Shown: positions 8,590-16,483 of the stretch, piece after piece | Layout of the letters: each line of letters opens with the position of its first letter | Position numbering within the stretch: the stretch's first letter is position 1 | DNA from: Pseudomonas cichorii | GTDB taxonomy: Bacteria > Pseudomonadota > Gammaproteobacteria > Pseudomonadales > Pseudomonadaceae | Reading direction: 5' to 3' | Assembly: GCF_003700275.1 (NCBI RefSeq) | Contig: NZ_RBRE01000049.1 | Location: 23,081-87,080 of the forward strand | DNA: 64,000 nt | The notes under the pieces: generated by a model | Database searches by the model: none | What the model saw: only the letters and a program-made list of their open reading frames with translations | Told to the model about the DNA's origin: nothing | Translations under genes and position numbers: made by a program

Positions 8590-8620
8590 TTGTGATCACA
8601 AATGGGATTAACTACCATTT
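8590..8620. promoter_or_regulatory. Tandem palindromes upstream of the iron transporter
   Basis: TTGTGATCACAA (8590-8601, perfect) is followed at once by AAATGG-N9-CCATTT (8600-8620). They end 29 bases before the start of the iron-binding protein gene. The second repeat has the size of a Fur-type site, but its bases fit the Fur consensus only loosely. The first is a compact CRP/Vfr-like TGTGA/TCACA without the usual spacer. Confidence 0.45.
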
Positions 8621-8649
8621 CGCCTCACTTTTTGAACGCGAGAGATCCC

Positions 8650-9651
8650 ATGCAGGCAAGCAAGCGTCTTCTGGCTGCTTTGACACTGACCGTGCTCGGT
8701 GGCACCGCCCAGGCTGCCGACGAGATCGTGGTGTATTCATCGCGTATCGATGAGCTGATCAAGCCGGTATTCGATGCCTACACGGCCAAGACCGGGGTGA
8801 AGATCAAGTTCATCACCGACAAGGAAGCCCCACTGATGCAGCGCATCAAGGCCGAAGGCGAAAACGCCACGGCTGACCTGCTGCTCACGGTCGATGCCGG
8901 TAACCTCTGGCAGGCCGAGCAGATGGGGATTCTCCAGCCGTTCACCTCGCCGGTGATCGACGCCAATATCCCGCCTCAATACCGTTCTTCCAGCCATGCC
9001 TGGACCGGCCTCAGCCTGCGTGCGCGGACCATCGCCTACTCGACTGACCGGGTCAAACCGGCAGAGCTGACGACCTACGAAGCCCTGGCTGACAAGAACT
9101 GGGAAGGGCGCCTGTGCCTGCGCACGGCCAAGAAGGTCTACAACCAGTCGCTGACTGCGACCCTGATCGAAACCCACGGCGCCGAGGCCTCCGAGAAGAT
9201 CCTCAAGGGCTGGGTCAATAACCTGTCCACCGATGTGTTCTCCGATGACATCGCGGTGCTGGAAGCCATCAATGCCGGGCAATGCGATGTCGGCATCGTC
9301 AACAGCTATTACTACGGACGCCTGCACAAGGAAAAACCGGATCTGGCCGTGAAGCTGTTCTGGCCGAACCAGTCCGACCGTGGCGTGCACGTCAACCTGT
9401 CGGGCATCGGCCTGACCCGACATGCGCCGCACCCGGAAGCCGCCAAGGCCCTGGTGGAGTGGATGACCGGCCCGGAAGCGCAAACCATCTTCTCTGGCAT
9501 CAACCAGGAGTTCCCGGCCAACCCGAAAGTCGCGCCTTCGGCAGAGGTCGAGAGCTGGGGCGCGTTCAAGGCCGACACCATTCCGGTCGAAGTGGCGGGC
9601 AAGCGTCAGGCCGAAGCAATTCGCATGATGGATCGCGCGGGCTGGAATTGA
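8650..9651 (+). CDS. Ferric-iron ABC transporter, periplasmic binding protein
   Basis: 333 residues from [22 protein letters not shown], a clear signal peptide cleaved before [10 protein letters not shown]. Belongs to the FbpA/FutA/AfuA family of Fe(III)-binding proteins: [26 protein letters not shown] at the N-lobe, a tyrosine cluster NSYYYGRL (iron ligands in the family) and a C-terminal region ending RMMDRAGWN. Delivers ferric iron to the permease encoded next. The gap between the two genes is filled by a REP pair rather than a promoter, so co-expression is likely but attenuated. No ATPase subunit is encoded next to them. Confidence 0.9.
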   Translation: MQASKRLLAALTLTVLGGTAQAADEIVVYSSRIDELIKPVFDAYTAKTGVKIKFITDKEAPLMQRIKAEGENATADLLLTVDAGNLWQAEQMGILQPFTSPVIDANIPPQYRSSSHAWTGLSLRARTIAYSTDRVKPAELTTYEALADKNWEGRLCLRTAKKVYNQSLTATLIETHGAEASEKILKGWVNNLSTDVFSDDIAVLEAINAGQCDVGIVNSYYYGRLHKEKPDLAVKLFWPNQSDRGVHVNLSGIGLTRHAPHPEAAKALVEWMTGPEAQTIFSGINQEFPANPKVAPSAEVESWGAFKADTIPVEVAGKRQAEAIRMMDRAGWN

Positions 9652-9672
9652 TTTAATACCGCTGGCTCCCGC

Positions 9673-9763
9673 TGTAGGAGCGGATTCATCCGCGAATGCC
9701 ATGTACCCGGCGATACTTTTGTGTTGCCTGGAACTATGCATTCGCGGATAAATCCGCTGCTGC
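9673..9763. repeat. REP doublet
   Basis: Two inverted REP copies, GGAGCGGATTCATCCGCGAA and TTCGCGGATAAATCCGCT, separated by about 40 bases, between the iron-binding protein and permease genes. Such pairs can fold into a large hairpin that lowers downstream expression or stabilises the upstream message. Confidence 0.8.
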
Positions 9764-9792
9764 ATTTTTCCTCATGATTTTCGAGATCCCCC

Positions 9793-11409
9793 TTGGCCCA
9801 TCCCGCCCAACGCCGCTGGTATCCCCTGGTTTTTGCCATCGCTGCCCTGGTGTTGCTGCCACTGAGCGTGTTGCTGTTGTCCTGGGAGACTATCGACCGG
9901 CAGATCTGGTCCCATTTGCTGGAAACCCAGATGACTCGCCTGTTGGGCAACACACTGACTCTGGTGCTGGGGGTTGGCGTGGGTGTCACGCTGCTGGGTG
10001 TCAGTCTGGCGTGGCTGACCAGCCTCTGCGAGTTTCCCGGCAGGCGCTGGCTGGACTGGGCCTTGATGCTGCCGTTCGCGATTCCGGCCTATGTGCTCGC
10101 ATTCGTGTTTGTCGGCCTGCTGGACTTCTCCGGGCCGGTGCAGACCCTGCTGCGCGAGTGGTTCGGCAACGGCCTGCGGCTGCCTCGGGTGCGCTCCACA
10201 GGCGGCGTGATCATCGTTCTGGTGCTGGTGTTCTATCCCTATGTCTATCTGCTGGCGCGTACCGCGTTCCTGGCTCAAGGCAAAGGCTTGATGGAAGCCG
10301 CCCGGGTGCTTGGGCAAACACCCTTGCAGGCGTTCTGGCGTGTGGCGTTGCCAATGGCGCGTCCGGCCATCGGCGCGGGTGTGGCGCTGGCGCTGATGGA
10401 AACCCTCGCGGATTTCGGCGCGGTGTCGGTGTTCAACTTCGACACCTTCACCACCGCGATCTACAAGACCTGGTATGGCTTCTTCAGCCTCTCCAGTGCG
10501 GCGCAACTGGCCAGTCTGTTGCTGCTGGCAGTCATGCTGGTCCTGTATGGCGAACGCCGTGCGCGAGGTGCCAGCCGGGCGACCAACGAGCGGCCCCGCG
10601 GCAAGGCGCTCTATCACCTGCGCGGCATCAAGGCGCTGGCAGCCAGCCTCTGGTGTGGACTGGTGTTCGTCTGTGCATTCGCAGTGCCGATGCTGCAGTT
10701 GATCGTCTGGGTCTGGCAGCGTGGTCGTTTCGATCTGGATGAGCGCTACACCGGCCTGATCCTGCATACGCTTTATCTGGGCGGCATTGCGGCGCTGATA
10801 ACCGTTGGTGTGGCGCTGATTCTGGTGTTTGCCCGACGCATGGCACCCACCCCGCTGATTCGCTCCGGCGTGAGCCTGGCCAACCTCGGCTATGCGCTGC
10901 CTGGCTCGGTGCTGGCCGTGTCGATCATGCTGGCATTCAGTTATCTGGACCGGACTCTGGTGATTCCGCTGTCCGGCTGGCTCGGCGGCGCTGGCAAGCC
11001 TTTGCTGTTGGGCAGCCTGTCGGCGCTGGTGCTGGCTTATCTGGTGCGCTTCATTGCGGTGGCCTACGGACCGCTGGAAAACAGCCTGTCGCGGATTCGG
11101 CCTTCGCTGCCGGAAGCGGCTCGCAGTCTTGGGGTCAGCGGACCAAAGTTGTTTTTCAAAGTGTATCTGCCGCTGCTGATTCCGGGCGCACTGAGCGCCG
11201 CGCTCCTGGTCTTCGTCGACGTGCTCAAGGAGATGCCGGCGACCTTGCTGATGCGTCCGTTCGGATGGGACACCCTTGCCGTGCGGATCTTTGAGATGAC
11301 CAGCGAGGGCGAGTGGGCTCGTGCAGCCTTGCCTGCCCTGACGCTGGTACTGGTCGGGTTGTTGCCCGTGATCGGCCTGATCCGGCGCTCCGCTCGGCAG
11401 ATTGGTTAG
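9793..11409 (+). CDS. Ferric-iron ABC transporter permease (fused two-domain)
   Basis: 538 residues with about twelve membrane spans, the fused double permease of the FbpB/SfuB/CysTW type. Two copies of the EAA loop are visible, MEAARVLGQTPLQAFWRVALPMARPAIGAG and LPEAARSLGVSGPKLFFKVYLPLLIPGAL. The best start is a TTG (MAHPAQRRWYPLV); no in-frame ATG with a ribosome site precedes it. It forms the membrane channel for the iron-binding protein encoded upstream. The nucleotide-binding subunit must come from elsewhere in the genome. Confidence 0.9.
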   Translation: MAHPAQRRWYPLVFAIAALVLLPLSVLLLSWETIDRQIWSHLLETQMTRLLGNTLTLVLGVGVGVTLLGVSLAWLTSLCEFPGRRWLDWALMLPFAIPAYVLAFVFVGLLDFSGPVQTLLREWFGNGLRLPRVRSTGGVIIVLVLVFYPYVYLLARTAFLAQGKGLMEAARVLGQTPLQAFWRVALPMARPAIGAGVALALMETLADFGAVSVFNFDTFTTAIYKTWYGFFSLSSAAQLASLLLLAVMLVLYGERRARGASRATNERPRGKALYHLRGIKALAASLWCGLVFVCAFAVPMLQLIVWVWQRGRFDLDERYTGLILHTLYLGGIAALITVGVALILVFARRMAPTPLIRSGVSLANLGYALPGSVLAVSIMLAFSYLDRTLVIPLSGWLGGAGKPLLLGSLSALVLAYLVRFIAVAYGPLENSLSRIRPSLPEAARSLGVSGPKLFFKVYLPLLIPGALSAALLVFVDVLKEMPATLLMRPFGWDTLAVRIFEMTSEGEWARAALPALTLVLVGLLPVIGLIRRSARQIG

Positions 11410-11446
11410 TCTCTTCCCATGCGGCTACAATGCGCCGCAATCGGTG

Positions 11447-11461
11447 CGGTCTGTCAGACCG
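11447..11461. promoter_or_regulatory. 15-bp palindrome upstream of gcvT
   Basis: CGGTCTG-T-CAGACCG, a perfect 7-1-7 inverted repeat 96 bases before gcvT. It could be an operator or an mRNA hairpin. No glycine riboswitch is recognisable in this leader. Confidence 0.3.
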
Positions 11462-11556
11462 TTCGACGCGCTGTCATTTGCTGCAAACCTCTAGCCACGA
11501 GGGGCGCTTCTTGATCTGCCTGTCCGCACCTTCGCCACGCCCGGAAGGAGAAACCC

Positions 11557-12639
11557 ATGGGACAGCGTACCCCCCTCTTTGACCTGCACCTCGCGCTCGG
11601 CGCGAAGATGGTCGATTTTGGTGGCTGGGACATGCCGTTGCATTACGGCTCGCAAGTCGAAGAGCACCATCAGGTGCGTCGCGACTGCGGAGTATTCGAC
11701 GTCTCTCACATGCATGTGATCGATGTCATCGGCAGTCAGGCCAAGGCATGGTTGCGTTACCTGCTGGCCAGCGACGTGGAGCGCCTGCAAAGTCCGGGGC
11801 GTGCCTTGTACAGCGCGATGCTCGACACCCGTGGCGGAATCGTCGACGACATGATCGTCTACCTCACCGCCAGCGGTTATCGGCTGGTGGTCAATGCGGC
11901 GACCGGCGCCAAGGACCTTGCCTGGATGCAGGCGCAACTGACCGGCTTCGACGTGCAACTGGTCGAGCGTACCGGGCTGGCCATGCTGGCGATTCAGGGC
12001 CCGAAGGCCAGAAGCCGGATCGCCGAACTGGTGTCCAGCGCGCGTGCCGAGGTCATTCAGCAGCTCAAGCCTTTCCAGGCCCGCGAAGAGGGCGACTGGT
12101 TCATTGCACGCACCGGTTATACCGGCGAGGATGGCCTGGAGATCATGCTTCCGGCCGAACAGGCTCCCGGTTTTTTCAACGATCTGGTCGGCGCGGGCAT
12201 TTCCCCCGTCGGTCTGGGTGCGCGCGATACGTTGCGGCTTGAAGCGGGCATGAACCTGTACGGCCAGGACATCGACGAAAGTGTCTCGCCGCTGGTCTCG
12301 AACATGGCCTGGAGCATCGCCTGGGAACCGGCAGAGCGTGACTTCATCGGCCGCGCCGCGCTGGAGAGCGAACTGGAGGCGGGCGTGGCCTCGAAACTGG
12401 TCGGGCTGGTGCTCGAAGAGCGCGGTGTACTGCGGGCGCGTCAGGTCGTGCGGATCGCAGAAATTGGCGAAGGAGAGATCACCAGTGGTAGTTTCTCTCC
12501 TACGCTAAGCAAATCGATTGCGCTGGCACGTGTTCCGATGGCAACTGCCGACCGGGCTGAAGTCGAAATCCGCGGCAAATGGTATCCGGTGCGTGTCGTG
12601 CAACCGGCGTTTGTCCGTCATGGCAAGACCCTGATCTAA
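11557..12639 (+). CDS. gcvT: Glycine cleavage system T protein (aminomethyltransferase)
   Basis: 360 residues starting MGQRTPLFDLHLALGAKMVDFGGWDMPLHY, with AAGGAG 10 bases upstream. Transfers the methylene carbon from the aminomethyl-lipoyl arm of GcvH to tetrahydrofolate, releasing ammonia. Family motifs: GVFDVSHMHVIDV, the folate-binding RTGYTGEDGLEIMLP, and LGARDTLRLEAGMNLYGQDID. Followed 45 bases later by gcvH. The third component, gcvP, which follows gcvH at the PAO1 equivalent, is not here. Confidence 0.96.
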   Translation: MGQRTPLFDLHLALGAKMVDFGGWDMPLHYGSQVEEHHQVRRDCGVFDVSHMHVIDVIGSQAKAWLRYLLASDVERLQSPGRALYSAMLDTRGGIVDDMIVYLTASGYRLVVNAATGAKDLAWMQAQLTGFDVQLVERTGLAMLAIQGPKARSRIAELVSSARAEVIQQLKPFQAREEGDWFIARTGYTGEDGLEIMLPAEQAPGFFNDLVGAGISPVGLGARDTLRLEAGMNLYGQDIDESVSPLVSNMAWSIAWEPAERDFIGRAALESELEAGVASKLVGLVLEERGVLRARQVVRIAEIGEGEITSGSFSPTLSKSIALARVPMATADRAEVEIRGKWYPVRVVQPAFVRHGKTLI

Positions 12640-12684
12640 CCTATCTGGCGGGTTTTCCGCTGACTTGATGTAGAGGATGACTAA

Positions 12685-13068
12685 ATGAGCAATATTCCCG
12701 CCGAACTGCGTTTCGCCGAAAGTCACGAATGGGCGCGCCTGGAGTCCGACGGCACAGTAACCGTGGGCATCTCCGATCATGCTCAGGAAGCACTGGGTGA
12801 TGTGGTCTTTGTCGAACTGACCGAAGTCGGCAAGGTTTTCGCCGCAGGCGATGCTGCCGGCGTGGTCGAGTCCGTCAAGGCCGCTTCCGACATCTACTCG
12901 CCGGTTGCAGGCGAAGTCATCGCGATCAACGAAGCCTTAGCCGATAGCCCGGAACTGCTGAACAGCACTCCGTACGAAGCCTGGATCTTCAAGCTCAAGC
13001 CAGCCGATGCTGGCGATCTGGCCAAGCTGCTGGATGCCGCAGGTTACAAAAGCGCCATCGGCGAGTAA
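12685..13068 (+). CDS. gcvH: Glycine cleavage system H protein
   Basis: 127 residues. Lipoyl carrier that shuttles the aminomethyl group between GcvP, GcvT and dihydrolipoyl dehydrogenase. The lipoylated lysine is K65 in [20 protein letters not shown]. Standard length. Forms an operon with gcvT and ends in a strong bidirectional terminator, so the transcript does not extend to any gcvP. Confidence 0.97.
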   Translation: MSNIPAELRFAESHEWARLESDGTVTVGISDHAQEALGDVVFVELTEVGKVFAAGDAAGVVESVKAASDIYSPVAGEVIAINEALADSPELLNSTPYEAWIFKLKPADAGDLAKLLDAAGYKSAIGE

Positions 13069-13080
13069 TCCCGCAATAGA

Positions 13081-13108
13081 AAATGCCGCTCGATCGAGCG
13101 GCATTTTT
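13081..13108. terminator. Bidirectional intrinsic terminator
   Basis: A perfect 26-base palindrome, AAATGCCGCTCGA and its complement TCGAGCGGCATTT, flanked by T-runs, between convergent gcvH and the DUF2388 gene. Confidence 0.9.
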
Positions 13109-13119
13109 CATTACAGAGA

Positions 13120-13440
13120 TTACTGGTTTTCAGCAACCAGATTCTTGGCCAGGATCGCGTTGGCCAGCTCCATGTCCGTGGCCTTCAGGCCCGGATTGTC
13201 AGTGCGTACCTGATTGATGGCTGCTTCCAGGAACGGTCCGCGAATGCTGCCCTCGCTGGCCACGAAGCTGCCTGCGTCATCCTGGGCGGCGACGATCAGC
13301 TTGTGATCCTTGAAGGTCAGGTAAGTCGAGCCGGTGGTCGCACCGGAAGAAATCACATTGCGCCAGAAACCGTCGGCCATCGCTGAACCGACCGGAAGTG
13401 ACAGTAAGGCGCATGTGACGACAGCAAGTTTGAGACGCAT
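13120..13440 (-). CDS. DUF2388 (TIGR02448) secreted protein
   Basis: 106 residues starting MRLKLAVVTCALLSLPVGSAMADGFW, with a typical cleavable signal peptide. The mature part contains VISSGATTGSTYLTFKDHKLIVAAQDDAGSFVASEGSIRGPFLEAAINQVR, characteristic of the DUF2388/TIGR02448 family. That family is restricted to pseudomonads and often present in several copies per genome. Function unknown; a small periplasmic protein. It is convergent with gcvH and shares its terminator. Confidence 0.85.
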   Translation of the reverse strand: MRLKLAVVTCALLSLPVGSAMADGFWRNVISSGATTGSTYLTFKDHKLIVAAQDDAGSFVASEGSIRGPFLEAAINQVRTDNPGLKATDMELANAILAKNLVAENQ

Positions 13441-13555
13441 GTTGAATACTCCGACTGTGGTTGTTCTGAAGGGTTGGATAGCCGGAGTGCAGCGGTAGTT
13501 CAATTTTCATCCTTGGGAAAGACCGGTAACCGCGCCTGTCCCGTAGCTTCTGAGT

Positions 13556-15340
13556 TCAGCGTTGTTCACTCTGTGGCGTTACCCGCAGTACTTCTTCCAG
13601 GGTCGTCAGCCCTGCCGAGACTTTTTGCGCGCCGGACAGGCGCAGGCTGCGCATGCCTTCCTTGAAGGCCTGGCGGCGCATGGCGCTGAGGTCCAGGTCG
13701 GCGCTGATCAAGGCTTTCACACTGTCGGACATCAACATGATTTCGTAGACGCCTGCGCGCCCGCGATAACCTGTTTCGCGACATTCCACGCAACCGACGG
13801 CCTGATGGGCGCCGGGCGGTACCGGAGCTTGCCAGGGCCGGGTCAGGGTCTGCCAGTCGGTTTCGTTCAGGTTGATCGGCGCCTTGCAGTGCGGACAAAG
13901 GGTACGCACCAGACGCTGGGCCATGACCCCGAGGATCGTGGCCTTGAGCAGGTAATGTGGCACGCCGAGTTCCAGCATGCGGCTGATGGCGCTGGGGGCA
14001 TCGTTAGTGTGCAGGGTCGAGAGCACCAGGTGACCGGTCAGCGCGGCCTGAATCGCCATTTCTGCGGTTTCCAGGTCGCGAATCTCGCCGATCATGATGA
14101 TATCCGGGTCCTGACGCATCAAGGCCCGCACGCCGCTGGCAAAAGTCAGGTCGATATTGTGCTGGACCTGCATCTGGTTGAAGGCCGGCTCGACCATTTC
14201 GATGGGGTCTTCGATAGTGCAGAGGTTGACCTCGGAGGTCGCCAGCTTCTTGAGCGTGGTGTAGAGCGTGGTGGTCTTGCCCGAACCGGTTGGGCCGGTG
14301 ACCAGAATGATGCCGTTGGGCTGGCTGGTCATGCCTTGCCAGCGGCGCAGGTCATCGCTGGAAAAGCCCAGTTGGTCGAAGTCCTTGAGCAGGACTTCGG
14401 GGTCGAAGATCCGCATCACCATCTTTTCGCCGAACGCGGTGGGCAGGGTCGAGAGACGCAATTCCACTTCGCCGCCATCCGGCGTTGTGGTCTTGACCCG
14501 GCCATCCTGCGGCTTGCGCTTTTCCGCGACGTTCATTCGTCCCAGGCTTTTCAGGCGGCTGACCACCGCCATGGTGACCTGCGACGGGAACTGGTAGACG
14601 TTGTGCAGCACGCCATCGATGCGAAAGCGCACGGTGCCTTGTTCGCGGCGTGGTTCGATATGGATATCGCTGGCGCGCTGCTGGAAAGCGTACTGGAACA
14701 GCCAGTCGACGATATTGACGATATGCGCGTCGTTGGCGTCCGGCTCCTGATCGCTGGCGCCGAGCTTGAGCAACTGCTCGAAGTTGCCCATGTTGCTGGT
14801 TTTCTGATCGGTGGAGCTGGCGCCGCTCACGGATTTCGCCAGCCTGAAGAATTCCACCGTCACCCGCTGGATATCGACCGGATTGGCAACCACGCGCTTG
14901 ATCGACAGTTTCAGCACGTGTGCCAGGTCAGCCTCCCAGGCGCAGACATACGGCTGGGCGCTGGCGATGGTCACGGATTCGCGATCGACGGCAACGGCGA
15001 GGATCTTGTGGCGCTGGGCAAAGGCATAGGACATCAACGGCATCACCGCCGCGACATTGATCTTCAGCGGGTCGATGCGCATGTAAGGCTGGTCGCACTG
15101 CTGGGCGAGCCAGTGAGTCAGGGTTTCCAGGTCGAGCCGCTTGCCGGGCCGCTTGAGATCATCGAACTGCAGCGACGCAATGAACTCCAGCGGATGAAGC
15201 TGGATATTCGCCGCGCTACGGCGCTGGGTGAGCGCCATTTCGGCGTCGTTCTGGCCAAGGATGCCTTGGGCAACCAGATCACGTAGCAAGTCGTTCAGAT
15301 CGAGCCAGCGATCCTGTGACGATGGGGCGAGGACGGCCAT
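13556..15340 (-). CDS. Orphan GspE/PilB-family secretion ATPase
   Basis: 594 residues from MAVLAPSSQDRWLDLNDLL. N-terminal T2SSE/MshEN-like domain, then the hexameric ATPase core. Walker A is GPTGSGKTTT near residue 350, the Walker B/Asp box is DIIMIGEIRDLETAEMAIQAAL, the His box is LSTLHTND, and there is a tetracysteine zinc site, CPHC near 482 and CVEC near 517. Family members drive type II secretion or type IV pilus extension. No pseudopilin, inner-membrane platform or secretin gene is nearby, so it is an orphan here; PAO1 has an equivalent lone ATPase gene in the same neighbourhood. Partner system unknown. Confidence 0.88.
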   Translation of the reverse strand: MAVLAPSSQDRWLDLNDLLRDLVAQGILGQNDAEMALTQRRSAANIQLHPLEFIASLQFDDLKRPGKRLDLETLTHWLAQQCDQPYMRIDPLKINVAAVMPLMSYAFAQRHKILAVAVDRESVTIASAQPYVCAWEADLAHVLKLSIKRVVANPVDIQRVTVEFFRLAKSVSGASSTDQKTSNMGNFEQLLKLGASDQEPDANDAHIVNIVDWLFQYAFQQRASDIHIEPRREQGTVRFRIDGVLHNVYQFPSQVTMAVVSRLKSLGRMNVAEKRKPQDGRVKTTTPDGGEVELRLSTLPTAFGEKMVMRIFDPEVLLKDFDQLGFSSDDLRRWQGMTSQPNGIILVTGPTGSGKTTTLYTTLKKLATSEVNLCTIEDPIEMVEPAFNQMQVQHNIDLTFASGVRALMRQDPDIIMIGEIRDLETAEMAIQAALTGHLVLSTLHTNDAPSAISRMLELGVPHYLLKATILGVMAQRLVRTLCPHCKAPINLNETDWQTLTRPWQAPVPPGAHQAVGCVECRETGYRGRAGVYEIMLMSDSVKALISADLDLSAMRRQAFKEGMRSLRLSGAQKVSAGLTTLEEVLRVTPQSEQR

Positions 15341-15450
15341 GCGGGCTCCTTGAGACAATTCATCATCAGACGATGAGCAAGAATAGCTCTCAAGCGTGCC
15401 AGTGTTACGTCCTCTATGCGACCGGGAATTGCGAAAGTTTGCGAGACAAT

Positions 15451-15798
15451 TCAGCCCGCAGCCAGAGTAACGTGTTGATGAGAGGCTGGCGTGGCGAGGA
15501 TTTGCTCCAGTTCCACCGAGCAGACATCGATCAGATTGCGCATTTTTTCGCCAATTACCTGAGCGCGGTGCCAGCTTGCTCCGTCGACCTCTACACTGAT
15601 GGTCAGCAACTGATCCTGGCGTGAAACGCTGACGTTCTGCGGCGTCAGGTATTGCATTGCAAACAGATTCAGGACCTGACACAACACTGCCGGTTCGGCT
15701 TCGGCCAGAACCTGATAGCGTGCACAGCAGGAAATGTTGCTGGGTGACCAGGTATCCGCGCGCACTGGCGCAGTTGCGACGGCTTCAAGGTTGGGCAT
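15451..15798 (-). CDS. ACT-like small regulatory-domain protein
   Basis: 115 residues starting MPNLEAVATAPVRADTW, preceded by a GGAGAGG-type ribosome site. The body (ARYQVLAEAEPAVLCQVLNLFAMQYLTPQNVSVSRQDQLLTISVEVDG) has the beta-alpha-beta pattern and length of an ACT domain such as the small subunit of acetolactate synthase. No catalytic domain is attached. It is divergent from an Lrp/AsnC-type regulator across a 127-base gap with two palindromes, which suggests joint control and a role in sensing an amino acid. The ACT assignment is by pattern, not a confirmed match. Confidence 0.6.
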   Translation of the reverse strand: MPNLEAVATAPVRADTWSPSNISCCARYQVLAEAEPAVLCQVLNLFAMQYLTPQNVSVSRQDQLLTISVEVDGASWHRAQVIGEKMRNLIDVCSVELEQILATPASHQHVTLAAG

Positions 15799-15844
15799 GT
15801 GGCCTCTCCTGTATTGAGTGGGAGAAATTCTTACACGCCGGAAG

Positions 15845-15889
15845 AGAAATTTCTGGTCTATGATCAATAGGTTTCAGTCTTTTAAGACT
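15845..15889. promoter_or_regulatory. Palindromes in the ACT-like / Lrp divergent promoter region
   Basis: AGAAATTTCT (15845-15854, perfect) and AGTCTT-TT-AAGACT (15876-15889) lie between the divergent starts. They are candidate binding sites for the Lrp/AsnC-type protein encoded alongside. Confidence 0.4.
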
Positions 15890-15925
15890 TGTTAATGCGC
15901 AATATGGATTTAATAGGGATGAATT

Positions 15926-16396
15926 ATGCAAGTTGAGCTGGACGCTTACGACCGCAAGATACTGGCGTTGCTTCAGGAGGATGCCTCGCTTTCCAGTGCC
16001 CAGGTCGCCGAGCAAGTGGGTTTGTCGCAATCGCCCTGCTGGCGCCGTATCCAGCGGTTGAAGGATGAGGGCGTGATAAGGCGCAACGTGACCCTGCTGG
16101 ATCGCAAGAAAATCGGCCTCGACACGCAGATATTTGCCGAGGTCAAACTCAACGCCCACGGGCGCTCCAACTTCACCGAGTTCACCGAGTCGATTCGCGG
16201 CTTTCCGGAAGTGCTGGAGTGTTACGTGCTGATGGGGTCGGTGGATTTTCTGCTGCGGATCGTGACCTCGGATATCGAGGCGTATGAGCGGTTTTTCTTT
16301 GAAAAGCTGTCGCTGGTACCGGGGATTCAGGAAGTGAATTCGACCGTGGCATTATCCGAGATCAAATCCACTACCAGTCTGCCGATCCTGTCGTAG
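15926..16396 (+). CDS. Lrp/AsnC family transcriptional regulator
   Basis: 156 residues: N-terminal winged helix (LDAYDRKILALLQEDASLSSAQVAEQVGLSQSPCWRRIQRLKDEGVI), linker, then a C-terminal RAM effector-binding domain (IFAEVKLNAHGRSNFTEFTESIRGFPEVLECYVLMGSVDFLLRIV). Members sense amino acids and usually autoregulate. The divergent neighbour is a free-standing ACT-like protein, so that gene is the obvious candidate target. Effector unknown. Confidence 0.92.
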   Translation: MQVELDAYDRKILALLQEDASLSSAQVAEQVGLSQSPCWRRIQRLKDEGVIRRNVTLLDRKKIGLDTQIFAEVKLNAHGRSNFTEFTESIRGFPEVLECYVLMGSVDFLLRIVTSDIEAYERFFFEKLSLVPGIQEVNSTVALSEIKSTTSLPILS

Positions 16397-16419
16397 ACCC
16401 TTCGCGTTCCTACTGCCGT

Positions 16420-16475
16420 CTTCGCGGATAAATCCGCTCCTGCACTGCTTGCGTGGGAGCGAATTCATTCGCGAA
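16420..16475. repeat. REP doublet
   Basis: Inverted pair TTCGCGGATAAATCCGCTCC and GGGAGCGAATTCATTCGCGA separated by a short spacer, between the convergent Lrp-type and CYTH-CHAD genes; it can act as a bidirectional terminator-like hairpin. Confidence 0.8.
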
Positions 16476-16483
16476 ACACGTCA

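Noticed and set aside
9673..9763. Regularly spaced repeats considered as CRISPR
   Set aside because: The repeats are inverted REP pairs with no spacer series, and no cas genes exist in the window.
11410..11556. Glycine riboswitch before gcvT
   Set aside because: No tandem aptamer-like conserved core could be found in the 150-base leader.
13562..15286. A 574-codon frame opposite the GspE-type ATPase
   Set aside because: Antisense shadow; the ATPase has intact Walker and zinc motifs.
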